Source of the DNA: Pelagibius sp050290145
GTDB taxonomy: Bacteria; Pseudomonadota; Alphaproteobacteria; Kiloniellales; Kiloniellaceae
Reading direction: 5' to 3'
DNA length: 10,822 nt
Assembly (NCBI GenBank): GCA_050290145.1
Contig: JBNKHC010000317.1
Location: forward strand, 1 to 10,822
Notes under the pieces: model-generated
What the model was told of the DNA's origin: nothing
Seen by the model: the letters and a program-made list of their open reading frames with translations, nothing else
The model's database searches: none
Position numbers and translations under genes: made by a program
Shown here: positions 1 through 7,375 of the stretch, piece by piece
How the letters are laid out: every line of letters starts with the position of its first letter
Numbering within the stretch: the stretch's first letter is position 1

Positions 1-1680
1 GGCGATCCACAAGGCGGCGGCGCCAATCGCCCAGTCACGGGCGAGCAGGCCGTCGCGGGCGCTCTCCGCCACGTCTTCGTCGTCCGGTTTCGGGGCGAGG
101 AGGCCGCGCGTGGGCGGCCGCAGCAGTCCGCGCAGGTCGCCCAGCCGCGCCTCCAGCCAGGCCCTGAGCGCGCCGAGGGCGGCGTAACCGGCCGCGCCCG
201 CCTTCGCGAGGGCGACCCGCCAGATCCAGTCGAGGTCCAGGCTGATGGTGCGGGTGCGCTTCATCAGCGGCAGCAGCAGGAAGAAGGCGAGGCCGGAGAA
301 CAGCAGCAGCTGCAGGTAATAGACGACCTTGATGGCCTTGTAGGGCTCGTAGGTGACTGGATAAGGCAGCAGGTCGTACAGCAGTTGCGGATAGACACCC
401 AGCAGGATGCAGAGCGCCGCGAAGATGCCCATGGCGAGGCCCATGTTCCAGGGCGCGTCCTTGGGGCGCAGGCCGGAATCCTTCTGGAAGAAGACGAACC
501 AGGGGAACTTGATGCCGGCATGCAGGAAGACGCCGGCCGAGGCGGCGGCGAGCAGCATGTAGACCAGCCCCAGATGCTCCATGGCCGCGGCCTCGGAGAT
601 CATGGTCTTGGTGGTGAAGCCGGAGGTCAGCGGGAAGCCGGAGATCGCCAGCGCGCCGATGATGCCGCAGGCCGCCGTCAGCGGCATGGTACGGAACAGA
701 CCGCCGACATCGGTGCAGAGATGCTTGCCGGTGCGGTAGACCACCGTGCCGGCGCTCATCATCAGCAGCGCCTTGTAGATGATGTGGGCGAAGGCGTGGG
801 CAGCGGCGCCGTTCAGCGCCATCTCCGTGCCGATGCCGATGGCGCAGACCATGAAGCCCACCTGGTTCACGATCGAATAGGCCAGGATTCGGCGCACGTT
901 GTTTTCCAGGAGGGCGTAGATGATGCCGTACATCACCATGTAAAGGCCGACCCAGATCAGCACCGGCTCGCCGGGGAACAGCAGGATCAGCGCCAGCACC
1001 GCGGTCTTGGTGGTGAAGGCGGAGAGGAACACCGAGCCGGTCGGACTGGCCTCGGGATAGGCATCGGCAAGCCAGGCGGAGACCGGCGGCGCGGCGGCAT
1101 TGATGAGAACGCCGATCAGGATCATCCAGGTGTCGAAGTTTGTCGCCAGCAGCGGCTGGATATCGATGGTGCCGGTGTGCACGACGACGCCCTCGATGCC
1201 GACCTTCAGCACCACGCCGCCGAGCAGATGCATGATCGCGTAGCGGATGCCGGCTGCGCGGGCGGCAGGCGTGCCGCCGCACCAGACGATCACGGTCGAG
1301 AACAGCGCCATCAGTTCCCAGTAGAGGAACATCGTGATGAGGTCTCCGGCGAAGGAGACACCGACGGCGCCTGAAGCATAGGCGAAGGCGGCGGAAAGCT
1401 CGTGCCAGCGCGCCTGGCGGAACGCGAAGAGGCCGCCGGTGAAGGCCATGATGGCGAAGATCGTGGCGAACAGGCGCCGCACGGGGCTGCCTTCGACCGG
1501 CTGAAGGTCGTAATCCAGAAAATGGATGGTGCCCGGCACGCCGTCGGGGACCTGCCAGATGGCCCACAACGTGACCAGCGGGGCGACGAGGACGATCGCC
1601 GAGCGCAGGTGGCCCCGCGTGAGCGCGATCAGCACAGATGCTGCGAGCAGGATCAGTGCCGGTGACGTCCACTCAGTCAT
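1..1680 (-). CDS. Third Mrp antiporter module (D3), NuoL/MrpD family; 3' end beyond window
   Basis: Proton-conducting membrane subunit of the complex I/Mrp family (proton_antipo_M type). 560 codons are visible without a stop, and the gene runs off the left edge. The start is the ATG at 1680-1678, overlapping the upstream small gene by 8 nt. Visible family marks are a TM5 Glu122 (FLYWEL), a TM8 Lys225 (AFTTKTAV), the RRILAYS motif near 263, a TM10 His295/His299/Lys303 cluster and a TM12 Lys358 (SGFTTK). The usual TM7 Lys and the His seven residues later are Asn194 and Ser201, the main oddity. TM6 carries extra polar residues, His151 and Lys159. After about residue 473 comes a roughly 75-residue hydrophilic, partly amphipathic stretch (two helices, then an acidic KPDDED linker), and a further hydrophobic segment begins at the edge. 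The neighbouring genes place it in the Mrp complex. It could be called MrpA-N-like or MrpD-like; the family is certain, the exact name is not. Confidence 0.9.
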   Translation of the reverse strand, partial: MTEWTSPALILLAASVLIALTRGHLRSAIVLVAPLVTLWAIWQVPDGVPGTIHFLDYDLQPVEGSPVRRLFATIFAIMAFTGGLFAFRQARWHELSAAFAYASGAVGVSFAGDLITMFLYWELMALFSTVIVWCGGTPAARAAGIRYAIMHLLGGVVLKVGIEGVVVHTGTIDIQPLLATNFDTWMILIGVLINAAAPPVSAWLADAYPEASPTGSVFLSAFTTKTAVLALILLFPGEPVLIWVGLYMVMYGIIYALLENNVRRILAYSIVNQVGFMVCAIGIGTEMALNGAAAHAFAHIIYKALLMMSAGTVVYRTGKHLCTDVGGLFRTMPLTAACGIIGALAISGFPLTSGFTTKTMISEAAAMEHLGLVYMLLAAASAGVFLHAGIKFPWFVFFQKDSGLRPKDAPWNMGLAMGIFAALCILLGVYPQLLYDLLPYPVTYEPYKAIKVVYYLQLLLFSGLAFFLLLPLMKRTRTISLDLDWIWRVALAKAGAAGYAALGALRAWLEARLGDLRGLLRPPTRGLLAPKPDDEDVAESARDGLLARDWAIGAAALWIA

Positions 1681-1927
1681 TGTAATACCGCTCGTCTCGC
1701 TTCAGCACGTAGCCCAGGCCCTTGGCGACCAGCACCATGACCAGGCAGGACAGGAAGCCGTAGACCGCGCCGAAACCGATCCAGCCGTCGATGCCGAAGT
1801 GGCCGTCGCTGCCGGACAGGAATTGAACCGCGACGGTGAGCAGCAGGATCGCGATGAAGACGCGCCACAGCAGGCGGATCGTACGAGGGCGGGCGAGCCA
1901 GTGGTCTTCGGATGGCTGTTGCGTCAT
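1673..1927 (-). CDS. Small two-helix membrane protein of the Mrp operon, function unknown
   Basis: 84-aa protein with two hydrophobic segments (about residues 22-40 and 48-75), a short hydrophilic N-terminus and a charged C-terminal tail ending DERYYND. The loop between the helices contains FGIDGW. The start is ATG at 1927, 2 nt after the D2 stop. AGGA lies 8 nt upstream of it, overlapping that stop. Its own stop overlaps the start of D3 by 8 nt, so it is embedded in the operon and probably translationally coupled. I do not match it to a named Mrp subunit. From memory, similar short proteins sit beside Mrp-like clusters in other bacteria, but that was not checked. Its position between two antiporter modules suggests an accessory or linker subunit of the complex, which is inference. 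Confidence 0.75.
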   Translation of the reverse strand: MTQQPSEDHWLARPRTIRLLWRVFIAILLLTVAVQFLSGSDGHFGIDGWIGFGAVYGFLSCLVMVLVAKGLGYVLKRDERYYND

Positions 1928-1929
1928 TC

Positions 1930-3393
1930 CTATTTTCCTACGAGCTGCGCTTCAAGCTGCAGTGCGGGCTGGTTGAAAAAGAAAAATGCGATTGTCAGCG
2001 CTGCCGTGATCGTGAGCGCGAGCACGGCGGTGAAGGGTGCCTCGCCGTGCGGTTTCGCATCGGCGGGGTCCTGCTTTCCGAACCAGACCAAGAAGATGAT
2101 CGGCAGGAAATAGGACGCATTGAGCACGGTGCTAATGATGATGGTGAACAAGGCGACGTAGTTGTCCGCCTCAAACGAGCCCGCAAGAATGTACCACTTG
2201 GATACGAATCCGCCCGTGGGCGGCACGCCGATCATGCTGAGCGCGCCGATGGTAAAGGCCGTCATCGTCCAGGGCATGCGCCGGCCGATTCCGTGCAGCT
2301 GATGCAGCTCGGTCTTCTTCGAGGCGGTGTAGATCGCGCCGGCGGCGAAGAACAGGGTGATCTTGCCGAAAGCGTGGGCCACCATGTGGGTCGCCGCGCC
2401 GATCTCCGAGAGTGGTTTGAGGACCGCTGCCGCCATCACCACGTAGGATAGCTGGGAAATCGTCGAGTAGGCGAGCAGGCGCTTCAGGTTCTGCTGGCGC
2501 AGCGCGACCAGGCTGGCGGCGAGGACGGTGAAGGCGGTGGCGTAAAGCAGCCAGCCGGTTCCCGGGGACGCGGCGAGGAAGTCGACGCCGAAGATGTAGA
2601 GGATGACCTTGAGGATGGTGAAGACGCCGGCCTTCACAACCGCGACGGCATGCAGCAGGGCGCTGACTGGCGTCGGCGCGACCATGGCCGCGGGCAGCCA
2701 GCGGTGCACCGGCATGACCGCGGCCTTGCCGATGCCGAAGACGAAGAGACCGAGCAGCAGGCCGACCGCCGGGCCGCTGATGTTGCCGGCCAGGATGCCG
2801 CCCTCGGCGAAGTCGACGGTGCCGGCGATGCCGTAGGTCCAGATGATTGCCGGCAGCAGCAGGCCGATGGAGGTCATCAGCAGCAGGCCGAGGTAGACTC
2901 GGGCCGAGCGCACGGAGTTCTCGTCGCCCTTGTGGGTCACCAGCGGATAGGTCGAGAGGGTCAGCACCTCGTAGAACAAGTATAGCGTGAAGAGGTTGGC
3001 GGCGAAGGCGACACCCATGGCCGCGATGATGGCGATGGCGAAGAAGGCGTAGAAGCGCGTCTGGTGCTTCTCGTTATTGCCGCGCATGTAGCCGATCGAA
3101 TAGAGCGAGTTCACGATCCACAGCCCGGAGGCGATGATCGCAAAGAGCATGCCCAGGGGCTCGACCTGGAAGGCGATGTCGATGCCCGGCACCACGGTGG
3201 CAAGGTGCACGGCGGGGCGCGCGCCGGCCTGCACGTCGGGCAGCAGGTTCAGCACGTTGATCGCCAGCAGCACGGCGGTGGTCAGCGTCACGGCCTCGCG
3301 CAGGTTGGCACTGAGGCGCCCGGCCAGCAGGATGCCGAGGGTTCCGGCCGCGGGCAGCAGAAGCGCGGCGAGGATGGAGGCTTCGGGGCTCAT
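1930..3393 (-). CDS. Second Mrp antiporter module (D2), NuoM/MrpD family
   Basis: 487-aa polytopic inner-membrane protein of the NuoL/M/N-MrpA/D family, expected to carry one ion-translocation path. All usual pump residues are visible: Glu142 in TM5 (LFYEVLTL), Lys223 in TM7 (GKAAVMPVHRWLP) with His230, His248 and Lys254 in TM8 (HAVAVVKAG), His336/His340/Lys344 in TM10 and Lys399 in TM12 (GGFVSKW). The QNLKRLLAYST motif lies near 301. TM7 and TM8 resemble NuoM more than the D1 subunit does (PTPVSALLHA). The start is ATG at 3393, 25 bp after the D1 stop, the widest gap in the operon, with no clear ribosome site. Length fits a single antiporter module; the C-terminal MrpA domain is absent here and sits in the MrpB fusion instead. 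Annotation pipelines would likely call it an Na+/H+ antiporter subunit D family protein. Confidence 0.93.
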   Translation of the reverse strand: MSPEASILAALLLPAAGTLGILLAGRLSANLREAVTLTTAVLLAINVLNLLPDVQAGARPAVHLATVVPGIDIAFQVEPLGMLFAIIASGLWIVNSLYSIGYMRGNNEKHQTRFYAFFAIAIIAAMGVAFAANLFTLYLFYEVLTLSTYPLVTHKGDENSVRSARVYLGLLLMTSIGLLLPAIIWTYGIAGTVDFAEGGILAGNISGPAVGLLLGLFVFGIGKAAVMPVHRWLPAAMVAPTPVSALLHAVAVVKAGVFTILKVILYIFGVDFLAASPGTGWLLYATAFTVLAASLVALRQQNLKRLLAYSTISQLSYVVMAAAVLKPLSEIGAATHMVAHAFGKITLFFAAGAIYTASKKTELHQLHGIGRRMPWTMTAFTIGALSMIGVPPTGGFVSKWYILAGSFEADNYVALFTIIISTVLNASYFLPIIFLVWFGKQDPADAKPHGEAPFTAVLALTITAALTIAFFFFNQPALQLEAQLVGK

Positions 3394-3418
3394 GCGACGG
3401 GACTCATTGGGTCAGGCC

Positions 3419-4915
3419 TCATGGCAGGTGATTCAGCAGGGAGAACGCCGCTGCCTCGGAGAGTTTGATCGGCAGGCCGGGCACCAGGCCGAAGTAGATG
3501 TTGGCGAGCACTGCGGCCCAGGTGGCGGCGAGCAGCATCGGCGGCGCCTCGCGCTGGCCCTGCGCCGCCTCCGGATGCGGGCTGCGGAAGTAGGCGGCCT
3601 CCACCACGCGCCAGACATAGACCACCGCCATCAGCGAGCCGACCAGAATTACCACCACCAGGAGGATGCCGAGCTTGCCCTCGGCCAGCGCCGCGGAGAT
3701 CAGCAGCCACTTGCTGACGAAGCCTGCGGTGCCGGGCAGGCCGATGAGGCTTAGGGCGGCGAGGACGAAGGCGGCCATGGTCCAGGGCATGCGCTTGGCG
3801 GCGCCGGCCAGTTCGTCGAGCCGGAGGCCCTGGCAGTGCATGGCCAGGCCGGCGACGGCGAGGAAGAGCGCGCCCTTGGCGAGGGCGTGGTTGAAGATGT
3901 GGATGATGCCGGCGGAAAGCCCGGCGGCGCTCAGCAGGCTGGCGCCCAGCATGATGTAGCCGATCTGGGCGACTGAGGAATAGGCCAGCAGGCGCTTCAA
4001 GTTGCGCTCCATCATCGCCACGCCGGAGGCCAGCACGATGGCGAGCAGGGCCAGCGGCATGAGGAAGCGCGAGAACTGCAGGTCGTGATCGGCGAGGTTG
4101 CCCTGGAAGACCAGGAAGTCGAAGCGCAGCAGCACGTAAATCTGCACCTTGGTCGCACAGGCCGCAAGGAACACGGTGACGGCGTGCGGCGCGTAGGTAT
4201 AGGCATTGGGCAGCCAGGCGTGCAGCGGAAAGACCGCGGCCTTCAGGGCCAAGCCGACGACGATGAAGCCGCCGGCGGCCAGGACCGGCCTCAGCTCGGC
4301 GACCTGGTCGATGCGCTGCGCCATGTCGGCGAGGTTCAGCGTGCCGGTCATCATGTAGATCAGGCCGACGCCGATCAGGTAGAAGGTCGCCCCGATGGTG
4401 CCCATCACCAGGTATTTGAAGGTCGCCGACAGCGCGCGCCGGTTGGGCCCGGCGGAAATCAGGATGTAGCTGGCGAGGGAGGAGACCTCCATGAACACGA
4501 AGATGTTGAAGGCGTCGGCCGAGACCACGATGCCGCAGAGGCCGGCCAGGGCCAGCATCCAGGCGCCGTAGAACAGCGGCTGGCGCGCTTCGTCGATGTC
4601 GGCGTCGATGCTGCGCCGCCCGGCGAAGAGAGCCACCAGCGAAGCGCCGGTGACCACCAGCAGGACGAGGCTGGTGAGCGCATCGACCCTGATCTCGATG
4701 CCGTAGGGGGCGGCCCAGCCGCCCACGGCGTAGCGGTACTCGATTCCGGAAAGCACGCCGGCCGTCAGCGTGACGGCGATGGCGAAGGCCATGGCGCTGG
4801 CCGCGGTCGCCGCGGCCCAGGCCAGGCCGCGCGGGCGCAGCAGGATGACGAAGGGGGCCGAGAGCAGCGGCACGACAACCTGCAGGACCGCCAGATGGTA
4901 GGCTTCGCCGCTCAC
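3419..4915 (-). CDS. mrpD: Na+/H+ antiporter subunit D (D1)
   Basis: 498-aa ion-translocating subunit of the Mrp complex, the copy closest to canonical MrpD by position (directly after mrpC) and sequence. Visible residues are Glu143 in TM5 (FVFMEVSS), Lys225 and His232 in TM7 (LKAAVFPLHAWLPNAY), Lys256 in TM8 (ACATKVQIY), the NLKRLLAYSS motif near 305, His339/His343/Lys347 in TM10 and Lys402 in TM12 (GFVSKW). In the family these form the central charged axis used for proton and cation movement. The start is GTG at 4915-4913, overlapping the mrpC stop (GTGA), which implies coupled translation; the MSGEAYHLAVLQVVVPLL N-terminus is typical. Length is usual for MrpD (about 490-500). Confidence 0.95.
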   Translation of the reverse strand: MSGEAYHLAVLQVVVPLLSAPFVILLRPRGLAWAAATAASAMAFAIAVTLTAGVLSGIEYRYAVGGWAAPYGIEIRVDALTSLVLLVVTGASLVALFAGRRSIDADIDEARQPLFYGAWMLALAGLCGIVVSADAFNIFVFMEVSSLASYILISAGPNRRALSATFKYLVMGTIGATFYLIGVGLIYMMTGTLNLADMAQRIDQVAELRPVLAAGGFIVVGLALKAAVFPLHAWLPNAYTYAPHAVTVFLAACATKVQIYVLLRFDFLVFQGNLADHDLQFSRFLMPLALLAIVLASGVAMMERNLKRLLAYSSVAQIGYIMLGASLLSAAGLSAGIIHIFNHALAKGALFLAVAGLAMHCQGLRLDELAGAAKRMPWTMAAFVLAALSLIGLPGTAGFVSKWLLISAALAEGKLGILLVVVILVGSLMAVVYVWRVVEAAYFRSPHPEAAQGQREAPPMLLAATWAAVLANIYFGLVPGLPIKLSEAAAFSLLNHLP

Positions 4916-5268
4916 TTCCGGTCGAGCTCCCTGATCTCGTTCTCCTCGATCGAGCCGTAGGCTTCCTTGATGCGCACGATGATTGCGAGGCCGAGGGCCA
5001 GGGTCGAGATGCCGACCACGATGGCCGTCAGGATCAGCACCGAGGGCAGCGGGTTGGAGAACACCCTGCCGGCGACGTTGTCGTGGAAGATCGGCGTCGT
5101 GCCGCCCTCGACCGGGCCCATGGAGATGTAGAGCAGGAACACCGCGGACTGGAACAGCGACAGCCCGATGAGCTTCTTGACCAGGTTCAGCTTGGCGGTC
5201 ACGGCGTAGAAGCCGATCATCAGCAGGATCGAGAAGACCCAGTAATTATAGAGCTCGAGGGTTTCCAT
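4912..5268 (-). CDS. mrpC: Na+/H+ antiporter subunit C (NuoK-like)
   Basis: Small NuoK-like subunit (118-119 aa, oxidored_q2 family) with three membrane helices, at about residues 10-30, 33-52 and 76-98. The motif NPLPSVLILTAIVVGIS in the third helix is diagnostic of MrpC/MnhC. In the complex it sits between the MrpA C-terminal/MrpB part and MrpD. Start choice is ambiguous: GTG at 5271 and ATG at 5268 are adjacent (GTGATG), and both overlap the MrpB-fusion stop (TGA at 5270-5268). I prefer the ATG, with GGGGCG just upstream. The C-terminus is charged (ENEIRELDRK) and cytoplasmic-like. The 3' end overlaps mrpD by 3-4 nt. Confidence 0.95.
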   Translation of the reverse strand: METLELYNYWVFSILLMIGFYAVTAKLNLVKKLIGLSLFQSAVFLLYISMGPVEGGTTPIFHDNVAGRVFSNPLPSVLILTAIVVGISTLALGLAIIVRIKEAYGSIEENEIRELDRK

Positions 5269-6266
5269 CACTTCGCCCCGCGCGCCGCGAAGGAATGGAA
5301 AATGCTGATCAGGACGCCGGTGACCGTAATGCCCACCCCGGCCTCGATCACCAGGATGCCGTAGTGCTGGCCGTGGACCGGGTCATGGGCGAGCACCGAG
5401 TAGTCGAGGAAGTTGCCGCCCAGCAGCATGCAGGTCACGCCGGTGAAGCCATAGACCAGGGGACCGGTGGCGGCCATGAGCTTCAGCAGCCATGCCGGCA
5501 GGGCCTGCCGGGCCCGCTCCTCACCCTCCAGCAGCGCGTAGAGCACGACACTGGCGGCGACGATGACGCCGGCCTGGAAGCCGCCGCCCGGGCTGAAGTC
5601 GCCGTGGAACTGGACGTAGAGCGCGAACAGCAGGATGAAGGGAATCAGCAGGCGGCCGACCACCCGCGGGATCTGGTAGTGGCGCAGCCCGCTCTTGCCG
5701 GCGAAGGTCATGGCCGGCGAAACCTTCGGCTGGCCGACCGGCGCCTTGCCGAGCAGGAACATGACGCCGATCCCCGCGGTGAAGACCACGAAGGTCTCGC
5801 CCAAGGTGTCGTAGCCGCGGAAGCTGGCCAGGACGGCGGTCACCACGTTGGGGACGTCGATGAATTCGGGAGTCTTCTCCAGATACCACGGCGCCACATG
5901 GAGCTGCGCCGGGGCGTTCGGGTCGCCGAGACGCGGCATGTCGAAGGTGGCGTAGACCAGCAGCGCGGCGACGGCGGCGACCACGCCGAGGGCGGTCAGG
6001 CGGCCGGCGGTGCCGGGCCGCTCGTGTTCGGCGGTGAGCGCCAGCGCGCCGAGGAACAGTACGGTGGAGATACCCGCGCCGACGGCGGCTTCCGTCAGGG
6101 CTACGTCGGCGGCGTCGAGCAGGAAGAAGACCATCGCGCTCAGCAGGCTGAAGATGCCCGAGAGCATGGCGGCGGCGAAAAGGTTCTTCGTCTGTACAAT
6201 CGCCAGCGCGGTGATCACCAGGAGCGTCAGCAGAAAAATAATGAAGAAGACTGTGAAGACGGTCAT
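5268..6266 (-). CDS. mrpB: MbhD-MbhE-MrpB fusion subunit (MrpA C-terminal part joined to MrpB)
   Basis: 332-aa membrane protein with three domains in order. Residues 1-80 are an MbhD/DUF4040-type domain (motif DVALTEAAVGAGIS with buried Glu59). Residues about 89-172 are an MbhE-type domain (NVVTAVLASFRGYDTLGE at 140-157). Residues about 190-330 are MrpB/MnhB proper (FHGDFSPGGGFQAGVI). In canonical Mrp the first two domains form the C-terminal end of the very large MrpA subunit; in archaeal Mbh they are separate small subunits. Here they are joined to MrpB in one reading frame. They would form the NuoJ/NuoK-like proximal part of the complex. The ATG at 6266 overlaps the mrpG stop by 4 nt, and the stop overlaps the mrpC start. 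Domain identity is strong; the gene symbol understates the fusion. Confidence 0.93.
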   Translation of the reverse strand: MTVFTVFFIIFLLTLLVITALAIVQTKNLFAAAMLSGIFSLLSAMVFFLLDAADVALTEAAVGAGISTVLFLGALALTAEHERPGTAGRLTALGVVAAVAALLVYATFDMPRLGDPNAPAQLHVAPWYLEKTPEFIDVPNVVTAVLASFRGYDTLGETFVVFTAGIGVMFLLGKAPVGQPKVSPAMTFAGKSGLRHYQIPRVVGRLLIPFILLFALYVQFHGDFSPGGGFQAGVIVAASVVLYALLEGEERARQALPAWLLKLMAATGPLVYGFTGVTCMLLGGNFLDYSVLAHDPVHGQHYGILVIEAGVGITVTGVLISIFHSFAARGAK

Positions 6267-6592
6267 GAGCGCGGCTCTTGTCGCCAGGGTTTCGCCAGCC
6301 CCGGATTGATGCCCGCCAGCAGCGCGGCGCTGGCCAGCGCATTGGCGGAAGTCGGGCTGGTGAACAGTATGAAGATGAGGATCGCGGCCAGCTTCACCGT
6401 GTCCAGGGTGAAGCCCGCCTGCAGGACCAGGCCGCAGAGGACGAGCATCGCGCCCAGCGAGTCGGTGACGCTGGCGGCGTGCATGCGGGTATAGAGGTCC
6501 GGCATGCGCAGTGCGCCGATGCCGCCGACCAGCACGAAGAAGCCCCCGGCGGTAAGGAGGATCCAGCTGATGACGTCCACGATCATGGCCAT
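6263..6592 (-). CDS. mrpG: Na+/H+ antiporter subunit G
   Basis: 109-aa small membrane subunit of the PhaG/MnhG family. Three helices are visible, and the hallmark segment GGIGALRMPDLYTRMHAAS lies at about 23-41, followed by TDSLGAML and, later, an FTSPTSANALA segment. Such proteins help assemble the MrpE-G part of the complex. The start is ATG at 6592, 4 nt after the mrpF stop, with GGGGGA about 8 nt upstream; an in-frame ATG two codons later is less well placed. The C-terminus is short and basic (KPWRQEPRS). The stop overlaps the MrpB-fusion start by 4 nt (ATGA). Confidence 0.95.
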   Translation of the reverse strand: MAMIVDVISWILLTAGGFFVLVGGIGALRMPDLYTRMHAASVTDSLGAMLVLCGLVLQAGFTLDTVKLAAILIFILFTSPTSANALASAALLAGINPGLAKPWRQEPRS

Positions 6593-6596
6593 CGGG

Positions 6597-6881
6597 CTAT
6601 TCCCCCTTCTTCTCTTCGGCCAGGCGGCGCTGGGCGCGCACGCGGAAGAACTCGAGGACTGCCAGGGTGCCGATGAAGTTGATCAAGGCATAGGTCAGCG
6701 CCATGTCGAGGAAGTCCGGCCGGCCGATGAAGAAAGAGGCCACGGCCAGCAGCAGCACGGTTTTGGTACCGAGCATGTTCACCGCCAGCACGCGATCGTA
6801 GACCGTGGGCCCCGCGAGGGCGCGCGCCAGGGCGATGGCCATGGTTGCGAGGATGGCGACGATTACGGCGTAGTAAATCAT
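6597..6881 (-). CDS. mrpF: Na+/H+ antiporter subunit F
   Basis: 94-aa three-helix membrane subunit of the MrpF/PhaF family. Diagnostic motifs are RALAGPTVYDRVLAVNMLGT (about 20-39) and LDMALTYALINFIGTLAVLEF (about 58-78). The Arg-Gly-Pro-Thr..Asp-Arg pattern and the Asp in the last helix are the conserved polar residues of the family. The ATG at 6881 overlaps the mrpE stop by one base (TGATG), which supports coupled translation. The C-terminus is charged (RRLAEEKKGE). Length is usual for the family. Confidence 0.95.
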   Translation of the reverse strand: MIYYAVIVAILATMAIALARALAGPTVYDRVLAVNMLGTKTVLLLAVASFFIGRPDFLDMALTYALINFIGTLAVLEFFRVRAQRRLAEEKKGE

Positions 6882-7375
6882 CAGCGGTCACCCAGGCTCG
6901 CGACCCGGCGGTCCATTTCGCCCGACATCAGGTCTTCGGCGCCTTCTTGGGTCAGGGCGTGGACCTTCAACTCGCCGTCGTACAGGTCGAGTGTCAGGGT
7001 TCCGGGGGTCAGCGTGATGGAATTGGCGAAAATAACCTGGCCGATGAGGCCGGGCGCGCTGGCCTTGAGCTCGATGTAACGGGCACTGATCGGCAGGCGC
7101 GGGTTCAGGATGACCTTGGTGACCGCCAGGCTGGACATGACGATCTCCTTGATCAGCCAGACCCAGTAGGCCAGCAGCCGCAGGCTGACGGTGAGCGCGA
7201 AGATCTCCCTGTTGAAGTAGCCCATGCGCCAGACGATGACCATGGTCGCCGCGCAGGAAAAGGCGCCCAGGCCGAGCAGCAACGGTTCGGTATGGCCGGA
7301 CCACAGCACCCAGGCCGCCACGAGAAAGCAGAGCAGCACCAGCATGCCGCGCAGTGTCGCTGCAGAATTCTTCAT
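6881..7375 (-). CDS. mrpE: Na+/H+ antiporter subunit E, first gene of the operon
   Basis: 164-aa subunit of the MrpE/MnhE family. There are hydrophobic helices at about 10-26, 31-49 and 58-79, followed by a cytoplasmic C-terminal domain containing FANSITLTPGT at 116-126, the family signature, and NPRLPISARYIELKA at 91-105. MrpE lies beside MrpF and MrpG at one edge of the complex. The frame is open upstream to about 7729, but I place the start at the ATG 7375. There the protein matches usual MrpE length (about 160), and the upstream translation (rich in Arg and Ser) is unlike any MrpE. The ribosome site is weak: GGGG lies about 13 nt upstream. As the first gene, it should follow the operon promoter in 7376-7783. 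Confidence 0.93.
   Translation of the reverse strand: MKNSAATLRGMLVLLCFLVAAWVLWSGHTEPLLLGLGAFSCAATMVIVWRMGYFNREIFALTVSLRLLAYWVWLIKEIVMSSLAVTKVILNPRLPISARYIELKASAPGLIGQVIFANSITLTPGTLTLDLYDGELKVHALTQEGAEDLMSGEMDRRVASLGDR

Noticed and set aside
35..1672. 545-aa minus-strand open frame, Arg/His-rich
   Set aside because: Shadow of the D3 gene in another frame. The true frame (start 1680) has clear antiporter motifs and no stop.
5295..6494. 399-aa plus-strand open frame across the mrpB fusion and mrpG, and similar long plus-strand frames at 385-1374 and 4085-4960
   Set aside because: Antisense open frames caused by high GC at third codon positions; rich in His, Gln, Asp and Gly with no family motifs, and opposite well-supported genes.
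1..7375. Complex I (nuo) or membrane-bound hydrogenase operon
   Set aside because: The presence of MrpE, MrpF, MrpG and MrpB is specific to Mrp antiporters, and no redox subunit (NuoB/C/D/I type) is in the window; one could still lie beyond the left edge.
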